Source: an uncultured Senegalimassilia sp. (lineage in GTDB: Bacteria; Actinomycetota; Coriobacteriia; Coriobacteriales; Eggerthellaceae). From it: DNA of 64,000 nt. Where the stretch lies: NCBI RefSeq assembly GCF_902464545.1, contig NZ_CABQJR010000004.1, positions 46,640 through 110,639 on the forward strand, in the 5' to 3' direction. Of this stretch, positions 6,971 to 15,261 are shown one piece after another. A model generated the notes under the pieces. The model made no database searches. It was not told the DNA's origin and saw only the letters and a list, made by a program, of their open reading frames with translations. Every line of letters begins with the position of its first letter. Positions within the stretch are counted from its first letter, which is position 1. Position numbers and translations under genes: made by a program.

Positions 6971-7621
6971 ATGGGCGGCAAGCGCCTCGCACGCATCGCC
7001 GCCACCGTCTCGCTGCTGGCCCTGCTCGCCGCCTTCGCCGACGTGGCGCTTATAGCCTCTAACGTGCCGAAGGTGCCGAGGGAGGAGCCTTTGCCCGTCA
7101 TCTATGACAAGCCGCTCGACAAGCCCGCCGAGGTGCCCGTCTACCTCCAAGCAGACGAGCGCTGGGGCGGGCTTTCGTATGCGGGCGAAGACCTGGCCGC
7201 TGCCGGCTGCGGCCTCACGTGCGCGGCCATGGCGTGGGAATGGCTCTACGGCCAGACGTGCACGCCGGCACAAATGCTGGGATTCGTTGGCGAATCGTGC
7301 CTCACGGACGGCGTGAACGACATGGAAAAGTTCTGCCGTTGGATGAACGCGAACGACCAGGCTTTGGGCTACACGCCTATCCACGACAACGCCGACGACG
7401 CCTTGGACGAGGCGGCTGGCGGATGGATGGTGTTTTGCAGCCTAACTGGCCAGCTCCGCGACGGCGGCAAGAGCTACGGCGGCCACATCGTCCTGCTCTA
7501 CGGGTGGGACGGCGAGACGGCGACCTTCCACGACCCCTACGAGGGCGTGGTGCGGCTGAGCCGCGAACGGTACGAACAAGTTGATTGGGCTTATTTCATA
7601 GCGATAGGGAGCGCTGAATAG
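6971..7621 (+). CDS. C39-like cysteine peptidase with N-terminal membrane anchor
   Basis: A 216-residue protein with an N-terminal signal or anchor (residues about 3-28: KRLARIAATVSLLALLAAFA). It is followed by a peptidase_C39_2-like domain: the catalytic cysteine in AAGCGLTCAAMAWEW, the histidine in GGHIVLLYGW, and the acidic or polar residue in FHDPYEG. The ATG is 2 bases after the holin stop, and the next gene starts 1 base after this stop. Within a lysis cassette it may act as an exported peptidase that helps open the envelope. It could instead be a lysogeny-expressed surface peptidase. Substrate unknown. Confidence 0.75.
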   Translation: MGGKRLARIAATVSLLALLAAFADVALIASNVPKVPREEPLPVIYDKPLDKPAEVPVYLQADERWGGLSYAGEDLAAAGCGLTCAAMAWEWLYGQTCTPAQMLGFVGESCLTDGVNDMEKFCRWMNANDQALGYTPIHDNADDALDEAAGGWMVFCSLTGQLRDGGKSYGGHIVLLYGWDGETATFHDPYEGVVRLSRERYEQVDWAYFIAIGSAE

Positions 7622-7622
7622 A

Positions 7623-8651
7623 ATGAACGGAATCGACATCAGCAATTGGCAGAACGGCATCAACCTCGCGGCTGTCCCGTTCGACTTCGTTATCTGCAAG
7701 GCTACCGAGGGCACGCGCTACGTGTCGCCAGACTGCGACCGCCAGATTCAGCAGGCGATCGGCCTTGGCAAGCTCGTGGGCGTGTACCACTATGTCAACG
7801 GCGGCGATGCCGAGGCGGAGGCCGAGTACTTCTACGAGCACTGCAAGGGCTACGTCGGCAAGGCCGCGTTCTTCATCGACTGGGAGGATCAGGGCAACAA
7901 GGCATGGGGTGACACGTCCTACCTCAAGGCCATGGCCGAGCGCCTGGCCGAGCTTCTTGGCGTGAGCGTGGATCGCATCGGCATCTACGCCAGCAAGAGC
8001 GTGTTCCCGTGGAACCTCACCGACGCCAAGACGTGGGTGGCGCAGTACGCCGACATGAACGCCACGGGCTACCAGGACGCGCCTTGGAACGAGGGCGCTT
8101 ACGATTGCGCCATCCGCCAGTACTCCTCATGCGGGCGCTTGGACGGCTGGGCGGGCAACCTCGACATCAACAAGTGCTATATCTCCCGCGCGGAGTGGGA
8201 GGCCATGGCTGGCGGCTCCAACGGCGATCCCGACTCGCTTATCCACGGCATCGACGAGACGCCAACGGCAGACCTCGCGGCGAAAGTGCTCGCTGGCGAG
8301 CTCGGAGACGGCGACGACCGCAAGCACGCGCTTGGCGACCGCTACCAGGAGGTGCAGTCGCTCGTGAACCACATCCTCACGGCATCCGCCGAAGATCTGG
8401 CCGCTGAGACATGGGCGGGCGATTACGGCAACGGCAGCCGCCGCAAGGCCGTGCTGGGGCCGCGCTACGACGAGGTCATGGCGGTAATCAACGGCCAGAC
8501 CGAGACCGAGCAGGTGTACGTGGTGCAGAGCGGTGACACGCTTTCAGCTATCGCCGCCAAGTACGGCACGACCTATCAGGATCTCGCCGCCAAGAACGGC
8601 ATCTCAAACCCGAACCTGATTTATCCCGGCATGCGCCTGGTTGTTTCCTAG
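7623..8651 (+). CDS. Phage endolysin: GH25 lysozyme with two Cpl-7 repeats and LysM
   Basis: A 342-residue three-part endolysin. Residues 1-195 are a glycoside hydrolase family 25 muramidase: it starts NGIDISNWQNGI, has catalytic acidic residues in FFIDWED, and ends in the LDINKCY strand. Residues about 215-250 and 258-293 are two Cpl-7 (CW_7) wall-binding repeats (LAAKVLAGELGDGDDRKHAL and LAAETWAGDYGNGSRRKAVL). Residues about 298-342 are a LysM domain (VYVVQSGDTLSAIAAKYGTT). There is no signal peptide, so export should depend on the holin. It is the last gene of the prophage that I can identify. Confidence 0.93.
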   Translation: MNGIDISNWQNGINLAAVPFDFVICKATEGTRYVSPDCDRQIQQAIGLGKLVGVYHYVNGGDAEAEAEYFYEHCKGYVGKAAFFIDWEDQGNKAWGDTSYLKAMAERLAELLGVSVDRIGIYASKSVFPWNLTDAKTWVAQYADMNATGYQDAPWNEGAYDCAIRQYSSCGRLDGWAGNLDINKCYISRAEWEAMAGGSNGDPDSLIHGIDETPTADLAAKVLAGELGDGDDRKHALGDRYQEVQSLVNHILTASAEDLAAETWAGDYGNGSRRKAVLGPRYDEVMAVINGQTETEQVYVVQSGDTLSAIAAKYGTTYQDLAAKNGISNPNLIYPGMRLVVS

Positions 8652-8746
8652 GCCGCTCGTGGTATCCTAACGAAAACGATTGTGCCGACTGCGCATACCT
8701 CGGTTCGAGGAGATGCGCAAACGGTGCACCATTCCGGTTTTCCTCG

Positions 8747-8784
8747 AACCCGCCAGGTACCAAGCCTGGCGGGTTCGTCGTTTC
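8747..8784 (+). terminator. Terminator downstream of the endolysin
   Basis: Perfect 11-bp stem aacccgccagg (8747-8757) with cctggcgggtt (8765-8775), loop taccaag, followed by cgtcgtttct. It probably ends the prophage late transcript. Confidence 0.6.
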
Positions 8785-8797
8785 TCGCGTCGTGGTT

Positions 8798-8946
8798 CAG
8801 CGTCGCCGGCATGTCTTCACCCGACGCGCTCACTTACCAGACGAAGGCCTTGATCAGCGTCAGGCACTTCACCTCCCAACGCACACACCTTTAGCGTGGG
8901 GCACTCCATCGCCCGACGCACGTACCCGCCAGACAATAGCCTTGAG
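8798..8946. repeat. Degenerate tandem repeat at the prophage/chromosome boundary
   Basis: Related units can be read as cagcgtc...cacccgacgc (from 8798), cagcgtcaggcacttca (from 8855) and agcgtggggcactccatcgc (from 8893). The tails accagacgaaggccttgat (8837-8855) and gccagacaatagccttgag are also alike. Identity is only partial. This non-coding stretch separates the endolysin from the minus-strand gtrA-like gene, so it could hold the right attachment site, but I cannot define a core. Confidence 0.4.
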
Positions 8947-8975
8947 CGAAGCGCGCCTTCGGGCGTAGCGCCGCG

Positions 8976-9386
8976 TTACGCCTGCTGCCCCTGCGGGGCA
9001 TCGCCGGCATCCAGAAAGATCTTGCGGGTGACGAAGTTCCACACCATGACCACCGCCGTGGCGAAGATCTTGGTGATCAGGTAGTGCACGCCCAGAAGCT
9101 CCACGCCGGCCCACATGCAGGCGTTGTTGATGCCCAGGCCGATGACCGACAGCACCACGAAGATGATGAACTCACGGCGACGGGACATGCCTTCTTTATG
9201 GGTAAACACGTAGCGCATCGACGCCACGTAGTTGAACACCACCGACACCGTGAACGAGATGGTGGCGCTGACCAGGTAGTTCACACCGAACGCCTCGGTA
9301 AGCAAGGCCAGCAGGCCGTAGTCGATGACGAACGCAATCACGCCGACCACGCCGAACTTCATAAGCTGCGCGATAAGCTTCTTCAC
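8976..9386 (-). CDS. GtrA family membrane protein
   Basis: A 136-residue protein with four predicted membrane helices. GTG is chosen as start because ggagaggagccctgc lies just upstream; longer ORF starts lack a site. It has the GtrA pattern: KFGVVGVIAFVIDYGLLALL, then FNYVASMRYVF, then a last helix with a basic C-terminal region (FVTRKIFLDAG). GtrA proteins are thought to flip or carry polyprenyl-phosphate sugars across the membrane. The divergent GT2 gene at 9722, a polyprenyl-phosphate glycosyltransferase, is a likely functional partner. It is the first clearly chromosomal gene after the prophage. Confidence 0.85.
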   Translation of the reverse strand: MKKLIAQLMKFGVVGVIAFVIDYGLLALLTEAFGVNYLVSATISFTVSVVFNYVASMRYVFTHKEGMSRRREFIIFVVLSVIGLGINNACMWAGVELLGVHYLITKIFATAVVMVWNFVTRKIFLDAGDAPQGQQA

Positions 9387-9721
9387 GCAGGGCTCCTCTC
9401 CATCGCAAGCGGGGGCATCCCGCATCCGCTGGGCCTTCGACCAAGGCCCGGCTCGGTACATTCCCAAATGCCGTCACGCACGCGCCGCCAACCTTGCATG
9501 CCGGAACACGGCGCCGGCAGCAGGCCGAGCAACCCATGAGCAAGGCGAAAGGCACTCTCAGCGCAACCCGTCGATTATGGCACCCCTTGCCCCATCGGCA
9601 CAACAATCCCACGCCATCCGCGCATATACTGCGGAAAGCACAGCATTCACGTAGCGAAACCGCGCGGTTTCGAGTAGCATGCCTAGTAATTGTGCATTCA
9701 ACTTTCACGAAGGAGCGCCCG
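9387..9721. other. Divergent intergenic region (335 bases)
   Basis: This gap lies between the minus-strand gtrA-like gene and the plus-strand glycosyltransferase. It must contain both promoters, but I see no hexamer pair good enough to name. No coding frame here has a plausible start and codon bias. Confidence 0.4.
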
Positions 9722-10699
9722 GTGACTGAAACCGATAAGGCCGCCCTCACGGGCAAAGGCGTGGCCGTCATCATACCCTGCTACAACGAGGCCGTCACCA
9801 TCGGCAAGGTGGTCGACGACTTCCGCCGCGTGCTGCCCGAGGCGGACGTGTACGTCTACGACAACAACTCCTCCGACGGCACCGGCGACATCGCGCGCGC
9901 CCACGGGGCCACGGTCAAGGTGGAGCGCCGCCAGGGCAAGGGCAACGTCGTGCGCCAGATGATGCGCGACATCGACGCCGAGGCCTACCTCATGGTCGAC
10001 GGCGACGACACCTACCCCGCCGAGGCCGCGCCGGCCCTGCTCGCGCCGCTTTTCGCCGACGAGGCCGACATGGTGGTGGGCGACCGCCTCTCGAACGGCA
10101 CCTACGGCGAGGAGAACGACCGCGCCTTCCACGGCTTCGGCAACGACCTGGTGCGCTTCCTCATCAAGGCCATCTACGGCTTCGAGTTCTCCGACGTCAT
10201 GACGGGCTACCGCGCCTACAACAAGGTGTTCGCCAAGACCATGCCCGTGCTCTCGCCGGGCTTCGAGATCGAGACCGAGCTTTCGATCCACGCCGTCGAC
10301 AAGCGCTGGCGCATCGCCGAGGTGCCCATCGACTACCGCGACCGCCCCGAGGGCTCGGAGTCGAAGCTGTCCACCTTCTCCGACGGCTTCAAGGTGCTCA
10401 TGATGATCATGTCGCTGTTCAAGGACTACAAGCCGCTGGCGCTGTTCTCCTGGGTGGCGCTGCTGTTCGTGGTGCTGGGCCTGGTCGCCGGCGTGCCGGT
10501 CATCGCGCAGTTCGCCGCCACGGGCCTGGTACCGAAGCTGCCCACGGCGCTTCTGGCGGTGGGCCTGGTGTTCGTGGGCCTGCTGTGCTTCGCGTGCGGG
10601 CTCATCTTGGACACGGTGGTCAAGGGCAACCGCAAGCAGTACGAGATCGAGGTCACGGAAGCCTACGAGCGTTACGGGCGCTCAAGCGCCGCGAAGTAG
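9722..10699 (+). CDS. GT2 glycosyltransferase, dolichol/undecaprenyl-phosphate sugar synthase type
   Basis: A 325-residue protein with GTG start after aaggagcgcccg. Residues about 12-235 are a GT-A domain: VAVIIPCYNEAVTIGKVV, the donor-binding DNNSSDGT, and the metal-binding region VDGDDTYPAE. Two C-terminal membrane helices (about 243-268 and 277-302) follow. This matches DPM/ArnC-like enzymes that move a sugar from a nucleotide donor to a polyprenyl phosphate on the inner leaflet. The divergent GtrA-like protein could translocate the product. Substrate unknown. Confidence 0.88.
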   Translation: MTETDKAALTGKGVAVIIPCYNEAVTIGKVVDDFRRVLPEADVYVYDNNSSDGTGDIARAHGATVKVERRQGKGNVVRQMMRDIDAEAYLMVDGDDTYPAEAAPALLAPLFADEADMVVGDRLSNGTYGEENDRAFHGFGNDLVRFLIKAIYGFEFSDVMTGYRAYNKVFAKTMPVLSPGFEIETELSIHAVDKRWRIAEVPIDYRDRPEGSESKLSTFSDGFKVLMMIMSLFKDYKPLALFSWVALLFVVLGLVAGVPVIAQFAATGLVPKLPTALLAVGLVFVGLLCFACGLILDTVVKGNRKQYEIEVTEAYERYGRSSAAK

Positions 10700-10892
10700 G
10701 CCGACGGCTTCCCGTGTCCCCCTTTTCCCGTCGAGAAGGGCGTCCCCCATCAGCGCAGGCCAATGCACCCGATCGTTTCACGCCCTCATCGACGATCATC
10801 AGTTTACGGGGATTTGCGCCGAGCGAGCCCATCCGGTCTGTTGAAATGGGGCCAAGTTGTGTAAGAAATATGCACAACCCCGCAATCGGGTC

Positions 10893-10921
10893 TTGCGAAT
10901 CGGATTGCTTTTTGGCATACT
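10893..10921 (+). promoter_or_regulatory. Promoter of tRNA-Glu
   Basis: TTGCGA (10893-10898), 17-base spacer, CATACT (10916-10921). The predicted start is about 28 bases before the mature tRNA. Spacing and position fit a sigma-70 type promoter. Confidence 0.6.
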
Positions 10922-10955
10922 GAACGGGCTGCTTTTCGACACGGAAGCGCAACCC

Positions 10956-11030
10956 GTCCCCATAGTCTAGAGGTCAGGACGCGGCCCTTTCAAGGCTGAG
11001 ACACGAGTTCGATTCTCGTTGGGGGCACCA
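10956..11030 (+). tRNA. tRNA-Glu (anticodon TTC)
   Basis: A 75-base cloverleaf. The acceptor GTCCCCA (10956-10962) pairs with TGGGGGC (11020-11026), with one G-T pair. The anticodon loop CTTTCAA gives anticodon TTC, and the T arm is ACGAGTTCGATTCTCGT. The terminal CCA is encoded at 11028-11030. Confidence 0.97.
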
Positions 11031-11040
11031 TTCGAACGCT

Positions 11041-11096
11041 AGGGCTGGTCGAGTACCGGCCCTTTTTGTTAGCAAAAGCCGGTTCGCCGGCTTTTT
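11041..11096 (+). terminator. Two tandem intrinsic terminators after tRNA-Glu
   Basis: First: agggctggt-cgagt-accggccct followed by TTTTT (11041-11067). Second: aagccgg-ttcg-ccggctt followed by TTTT (about 11077-11096). The second lies almost against the next ORF, so that gene needs its own start signals or read-through. Confidence 0.75.
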
Positions 11097-11103
11097 CGCT
11101 ATC

Positions 11104-12447
11104 TTGAAGGGAAAGGCATCCATCATCGCTACCCCCGCAGAAACCGATCCGCACAACGAGCAGGCCGCACCGCTGGTCATCGTCATGCACGCTTCGGTGG
11201 GCTCGGGGCATCGCAGCGCGGCCAACGCCGTGGCCCAAGCCTTCGAATATATGAAAGCCGAGCAGGCCGAAGGGCGCGAGCAGCCCACGGAGGCCTTCCC
11301 CGTTGTGCCGAAGCTCCCCGACGGTCTTGAGGTCAAGGTGCTCGATGTGCTCGATTACGGCCGCGTTGTGTTCAACGGCGACAAAACCGCTTCCATGTTC
11401 ACCGGCCCCACCCGTCCTATCTACGACCTGACGTGGCGCTTCACGCTTACCGGCAGGCTTTTGTGGGGAGGCGGCAGCATCTGGTCGCACCTGATGTACG
11501 GCAAGTTCACCGAGCTGGTGCGCAAGCGCCGTCCGCTTGCCATCATATGCACGCACATCACCGCAGCCAACGTCGCCGTGGCAGCGCGCATGCTCACCGG
11601 GCAGCACTTCCCCATCGTGTGCGTTCCCACCGACTACGAGACCGAGGGGCTGTGGCCGCATCTGTCCACCGACCTGTTCTGCGTCGCCACGGAGAGCATG
11701 GCCGAAACGCTGCGCCCGCGCCTGGTGCCTGAACAGCGCATCCGCATTACCGGCATCCCCACGCGCGAGGACTTCCGCACAAGCTACGACCGCGCGCAAA
11801 CCCGGCAAAGTCTGGAACTGCCGCAGGGCAAGCGCATCGTGCTGGCGCTTGCCGGAGCCTATCTACCCCGGCCCTACGTGCACTTCCGCACGGCGCTCGA
11901 TAACCTGCTGCCGTATCTGCACACGTTCAGCGACACGCTGCACTTCGTGTTCGTCGCGGGAAACGATGCCGAATATGCCGGCCATCTGCGAAGGGCCTGC
12001 AGCGACCTGGGCATTTCTGATTGCGTGACGGTGCTCGAATACGTCGAGGGCATGGCAGGCCTTATGGCGGCATCGGATTTGGTCATCTGCAAATCCGGCG
12101 GCCTTACCGTCACCGAGTGTCTGTGCGCGAAGGTGCCCATGATCTTGCTCGGCCGTGCATACGGCCAGGAAAACGCCAACGTCAGGCTGCTTACCGCACA
12201 CGGTGCCGCCATGCACGTCACCACCTGGCGAGAGCTGCTTGAAGCGCTCCGGCACATCTCCCGCAGCCCCGAAAGCGCACGTTCGATGTTGGTCAACGGC
12301 AGCTTCCTTCGCCACCCCGACGCCGCACGCGACATAGCGTGCGCCGCCATGGAGCTTGCCAACGCCGAGAAAGACCCAGCCAACCCGCTGTACAAGAAGC
12401 ACTTCCTCCATTTCTATTGGGGGCATAAACCCGCGCACGTGCGATAG
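11104..12447 (+). CDS. MGDG-synthase-type glycosyltransferase (diacylglycerol glucosyltransferase-like)
   Basis: A 447-residue protein of the GT28/MGDG synthase family. The acceptor-side loop VMHASVGSGHRSAANAV is at residues about 28-44. The UDP-sugar site is towards the C-terminus (LVICKSGGLTVTECLCAKVPMI, then GQENANVRLL). Such enzymes glycosylate diacylglycerol or related lipids at the cytoplasmic membrane face. The start is uncertain. TTG at 11104 has no ribosome site, whereas aagggaaagg precedes in-frame ATC codons at 11122 and 11125, so a non-standard start is possible. The next ATG in frame would cut into the conserved motif. It precedes a DEAD-box helicase gene by 32 bases. Confidence 0.85.
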   Translation: MKGKASIIATPAETDPHNEQAAPLVIVMHASVGSGHRSAANAVAQAFEYMKAEQAEGREQPTEAFPVVPKLPDGLEVKVLDVLDYGRVVFNGDKTASMFTGPTRPIYDLTWRFTLTGRLLWGGGSIWSHLMYGKFTELVRKRRPLAIICTHITAANVAVAARMLTGQHFPIVCVPTDYETEGLWPHLSTDLFCVATESMAETLRPRLVPEQRIRITGIPTREDFRTSYDRAQTRQSLELPQGKRIVLALAGAYLPRPYVHFRTALDNLLPYLHTFSDTLHFVFVAGNDAEYAGHLRRACSDLGISDCVTVLEYVEGMAGLMAASDLVICKSGGLTVTECLCAKVPMILLGRAYGQENANVRLLTAHGAAMHVTTWRELLEALRHISRSPESARSMLVNGSFLRHPDAARDIACAAMELANAEKDPANPLYKKHFLHFYWGHKPAHVR

Positions 12448-12479
12448 AGCCGCGCGCATCTGGAAAGGATCTACCTTAT

Positions 12480-13994
12480 ATGACGCATTTCGACGACCTC
12501 GGCCTTTCGGGCCAGGCATTGCAGGCTGTGGCCCAGCTGGGTTACAGCACCCCCACTCCCGTGCAGGAGCAGGCCATCCCCAAGGTGCTGGAGGGCCGCG
12601 ACCTGATCGCCGCCGCGAAGACCGGCACCGGCAAAACCGCCGCGTTCAGCTTGCCCACCATGGACAAGCTCGGCCACGCCAAGGGCAACAAAGGTCCGCT
12701 CATGCTGGTGGTCACTCCCACGCGCGAGCTTGCCGAGCAGATCGGCGAGGTGTGCGGCACCATCGCGAAGAACACGCACCATCGCATCCTCACCGTAGTC
12801 GGCGGCGTTTCCTACAACCCGCAGATCCAGGCGCTCAACCGCGGCATCGACGTGCTCATCGCCACGCCGGGCCGTCTGGTGGACCTTATGGACCAAGGAG
12901 CCGCTCATCTGAGCAGCGTGGAGGTGCTCGTGCTCGACGAGGCCGATCGCATGCTCGACATGGGCTTTTGGCCTGCCATGCGCAAGATCATCGGCGCCAC
13001 GCCGCACAACCGTCAAACCCTGCTGTTCAGCGCCACCATCGACCGCACCATCATGAGCACGGCCGGCAAGCTGTTGCACGACCCCGCCATGGTCGAGATC
13101 GCTCACAAGGGCGAGACGGCCGACACGGTGGAGCAATACGTCATGCACGTGCAGCAAGCGGTGAAGCCCGAATTACTCAAGGGTCTCATGAAGGAGCGCG
13201 GCCACAGGCGCGTCATCGTGTTCTGCCGTACGCGCAGCCGCGCAGACGCTACGTGCCGCCGCCTGAAGAAGGTCGGTTACTCCGTCGAGGCCATCCACTC
13301 CAGCCGCAGCCAGAACCAGCGTCGTCGCGCCCTTGAGAACTTCGCCAACGGCACCACCGACGTGCTGGTTGCCACCGACGTGCTCGCACGCGGCATCGAT
13401 GTGGAGGAAGTCGAGTACGTGGTGAACTACGACCTGCCCACACAGCCCGAGGACTACGTGCACCGCATCGGCCGCACGGGCCGCGCAGGCGCGTCCGGGT
13501 TCGCCGTCAGCTTCGTCAGCCCCGAAACCGCCGATGCGCTTCGCGACATCCAGAAGCTGCTCAAGCGCACCATCCCCGAGCTTGAGCTTGAGAACTTCGA
13601 TATGCACGAAGCCGAGAACGAGGCCGCTGCCAGGGCGCAGCGCGCCGAGGCACGTCGCGATCCCGAGATCCAGCAGGCTAAGAAAGAGCAGGCTGCCCGC
13701 ACGCGCAGGAAGAACAAGGCGCGCGAGGCCGCACAGGCCGAAGAGGTGAACACCCGCCGCGCCAAACGGGGCGGCCGCAAAGTCGCCGAAAAGCCCGCCA
13801 GCGGGACGGCGCACGCCGCAAGGAAGCACAGCAACGCCGATCACAGCTCGCAACAGAAGCGCGGCAACGGCTCTAGGAACGCTTCCGCCCACCGCGCCAA
13901 GACCAGCAATGCGTCCGGTGCGCAAGGCGGCGATTTCCGCCCTGGACGCGCCCATCGCGCCCAAGTTGCGCACCAGCGCAACAGGCGCCGCTAA
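12480..13994 (+). CDS. rhlE: DEAD-box ATP-dependent RNA helicase (RhlE-like)
   Basis: A 504-residue protein with the full DEAD-box motif set. The Q motif region is GYSTPTPVQEQAIP; motif I AAKTGTGKT; Ia PTRELAEQ; II VLDEADRML; III SAT; V ATDVLARGID; VI HRIGRTGRAG. Residues 1-370 are the two RecA domains. The last 130 residues are a basic, low-complexity tail (AARTRRKNKAREAAQAEE, HRAQVAHQRNRRR) of the kind that binds RNA non-specifically. Roles of the family are ribosome assembly and RNA turnover. RhlE-type is the best fit from the core; the symbol is by similarity. Confidence 0.92.
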   Translation: MTHFDDLGLSGQALQAVAQLGYSTPTPVQEQAIPKVLEGRDLIAAAKTGTGKTAAFSLPTMDKLGHAKGNKGPLMLVVTPTRELAEQIGEVCGTIAKNTHHRILTVVGGVSYNPQIQALNRGIDVLIATPGRLVDLMDQGAAHLSSVEVLVLDEADRMLDMGFWPAMRKIIGATPHNRQTLLFSATIDRTIMSTAGKLLHDPAMVEIAHKGETADTVEQYVMHVQQAVKPELLKGLMKERGHRRVIVFCRTRSRADATCRRLKKVGYSVEAIHSSRSQNQRRRALENFANGTTDVLVATDVLARGIDVEEVEYVVNYDLPTQPEDYVHRIGRTGRAGASGFAVSFVSPETADALRDIQKLLKRTIPELELENFDMHEAENEAAARAQRAEARRDPEIQQAKKEQAARTRRKNKAREAAQAEEVNTRRAKRGGRKVAEKPASGTAHAARKHSNADHSSQQKRGNGSRNASAHRAKTSNASGAQGGDFRPGRAHRAQVAHQRNRRR

Positions 13995-14000
13995 CAGTTG

Positions 14001-14032
14001 GTTATGCGCCGGTTAAGGGGCCGGCGCATAAC
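14001..14032 (+). terminator. Hairpin after DEAD-box helicase gene
   Basis: Perfect 12-bp inverted repeat gttatgcgccgg (14001-14012) with ccggcgcataac (14021-14032). There is no T-run, so termination may be weak or factor-assisted. Confidence 0.45.
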
Positions 14033-14084
14033 AGCCCGGTAATCTATCGGTAAAGTGTATATCGTCTTTAGGAGGGAGGACGCC

Positions 14085-14417
14085 ATGCGCATAGCGGTAG
14101 CTTGCCAGGGGCTTGATGTGGCGCCAAGATTTGCACGCAGTTCAAGTTTCATGTGCTATCGCGTTGACCGTGGCATGTTCGCCGATTGCCAGAATATGCC
14201 CAACCTTTCGTTCCCTCCGGCTCAGCTGGCTCAGGTATTGAAGGACCTTGATGTCAGCGTTATGATCGTCGACAGGATCGACCCAACCTCGGAGACGGCC
14301 CTGAAAGCAGCCGGCATCGAGGTTCAAACCGGCTATACCGGCACCGCATCCGCCGCTGCGCGCACCTATATCGGGCGCACGCTGTCCGGAACGCACGAAG
14401 AGCTGGAGGCATCGTAA
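14085..14417 (+). CDS. Dinitrogenase iron-molybdenum cofactor (NifX/NifB-C) domain protein
   Basis: A 110-residue single-domain protein. The ATG at 14085 is preceded by ggagggagga, so longer in-frame starts upstream are rejected. The fold signature is MRIAVACQGLDVAPRFARSS at the start, a central PNLSFPPAQLAQVLKDLDVSV, and a C-terminal EVQTGYTGTASAAARTYIGR. These proteins bind Fe-S or FeMo-cofactor precursors in diazotrophs. In non-fixing bacteria like this one the role is unknown, possibly metal-cluster handling. No nif genes are nearby. Confidence 0.8.
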   Translation: MRIAVACQGLDVAPRFARSSSFMCYRVDRGMFADCQNMPNLSFPPAQLAQVLKDLDVSVMIVDRIDPTSETALKAAGIEVQTGYTGTASAAARTYIGRTLSGTHEELEAS

Positions 14418-14451
14418 GCGCTTTAGCGCTACGCGATAGCATGGCACGTGG

Positions 14452-14474
14452 AAAGCGCCTTGGGGCGCTTTTTT
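14452..14474 (+). terminator. Intrinsic terminator after NifX-like gene
   Basis: aaagcgcc-ttgg-ggcgcttt with the T-run continuing to 14474: an 8-bp stem and six T. Confidence 0.8.
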
Positions 14475-14630
14475 CGTATCTACAGCCGTGATGCCGCGGC
14501 ACAGCAAACCTGGTTCGACGGCATGCAGCCTTCGTATCGCGCAGTCTTTTACCATAGCGGCATGCAAGCACTTCTTTGCACGCGTGCGGCAGTGGGAATC
14601 GACCGATGTGAAACCCATGCCCTAACGCAA

Positions 14631-14662
14631 AACACCCCGCTTGGATTCCCAAGCGGGGTGTT
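14631..14662 (-). terminator. Terminator of the infC-rpmI-rplT operon
   Basis: Perfect 14-bp stem aacaccccgcttgg (14631-14644) with ccaagcggggtgtt (14649-14662). On the minus strand it is followed by TTTTG. It lies just past the rplT stop. Confidence 0.85.
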
Positions 14663-14685
14663 ATACATTTGAAGCTTGAAACAGC

Positions 14686-15039
14686 TTACAGGGCCTTCTT
14701 GGCGACCTCGACGATTGCGGTGAAAGCCGCGGGGTCGTTGATGGCCATGTCGGAGAGCACCTTGCGGTCCAGCTCCACGCCGGCCTTCTTCAGGCCGTTC
14801 ATGAAGGCGGAGTAGCTCATGCCGTTCAGACGGGCGCCGGCGTTGATGCGGGTGATCCACAGACGACGGATCTCACGCTTCTTGTTGCGGCGATCGCGGT
14901 ACTGGTACTGCAGGGAGTGCTGGACCTGTTCCTTGGCAGCGGTGTAGGAACGGGACTTGGCACCATAGTAGCCCTTTGCACGGTTAAGGACGGTGCGGCG
15001 CTTCTTCTTGGCGTTGACTGCACGCTTGATACGAGCCAT
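14686..15039 (-). CDS. rplT: 50S ribosomal protein L20
   Basis: 117 residues, the standard length. The basic N-terminal extension MARIKRAVNAKKKRRTVLNR inserts into 23S rRNA. It is followed by the helical domain with YRDRRNKKREIRRLWITRIN and GMSYSAFMNGLKKAGVELDR. L20 is essential for early 50S assembly. It is the last gene of infC-rpmI-rplT; in many bacteria L20 represses this operon by binding its leader or intergenic RNA. Confidence 0.98.
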   Translation of the reverse strand: MARIKRAVNAKKKRRTVLNRAKGYYGAKSRSYTAAKEQVQHSLQYQYRDRRNKKREIRRLWITRINAGARLNGMSYSAFMNGLKKAGVELDRKVLSDMAINDPAAFTAIVEVAKKAL

Positions 15040-15063
15040 TGATTATCACTGCTCCTTTAAAAC

Positions 15064-15261
15064 TTAGCGAAGGCCGAGGTTGCGGGCCACGACGCGACGG
15101 TCGGCGGCAGCCAGCTCGGTCTCGTGACGGAAATTACGCTTACGCTTCTGAGACTTCTTCGTCAGAATGTGGCTCTTGTAGGCCTTAGCACGCATGATCT
15201 TGCCGGAGCCGGTAACGCGGAAGCGCTTTGCCGTACCGCGATGGGTCTTCATCTTAGGCAT
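15064..15261 (-). CDS. rpmI: 50S ribosomal protein L35
   Basis: 65 residues, the normal size: MPKMKTHRGTAKRFRVTGSG at the start and the basic KKSQKRKRNFRHE in the middle. The start overlaps the end of infC by 8 bases, which suggests translational coupling. A longer in-frame extension (to 15393) is an infC shadow. The protein sits in the large subunit near L15 and the 23S rRNA core. Confidence 0.97.
   Translation of the reverse strand: MPKMKTHRGTAKRFRVTGSGKIMRAKAYKSHILTKKSQKRKRNFRHETELAAADRRVVARNLGLR

Noticed and set aside
8690..8735. tRNA remnant (ggttcgag ... gcacca)
   Set aside because: The T-arm-like piece has a 3-base loop and no acceptor or anticodon stem can be formed.
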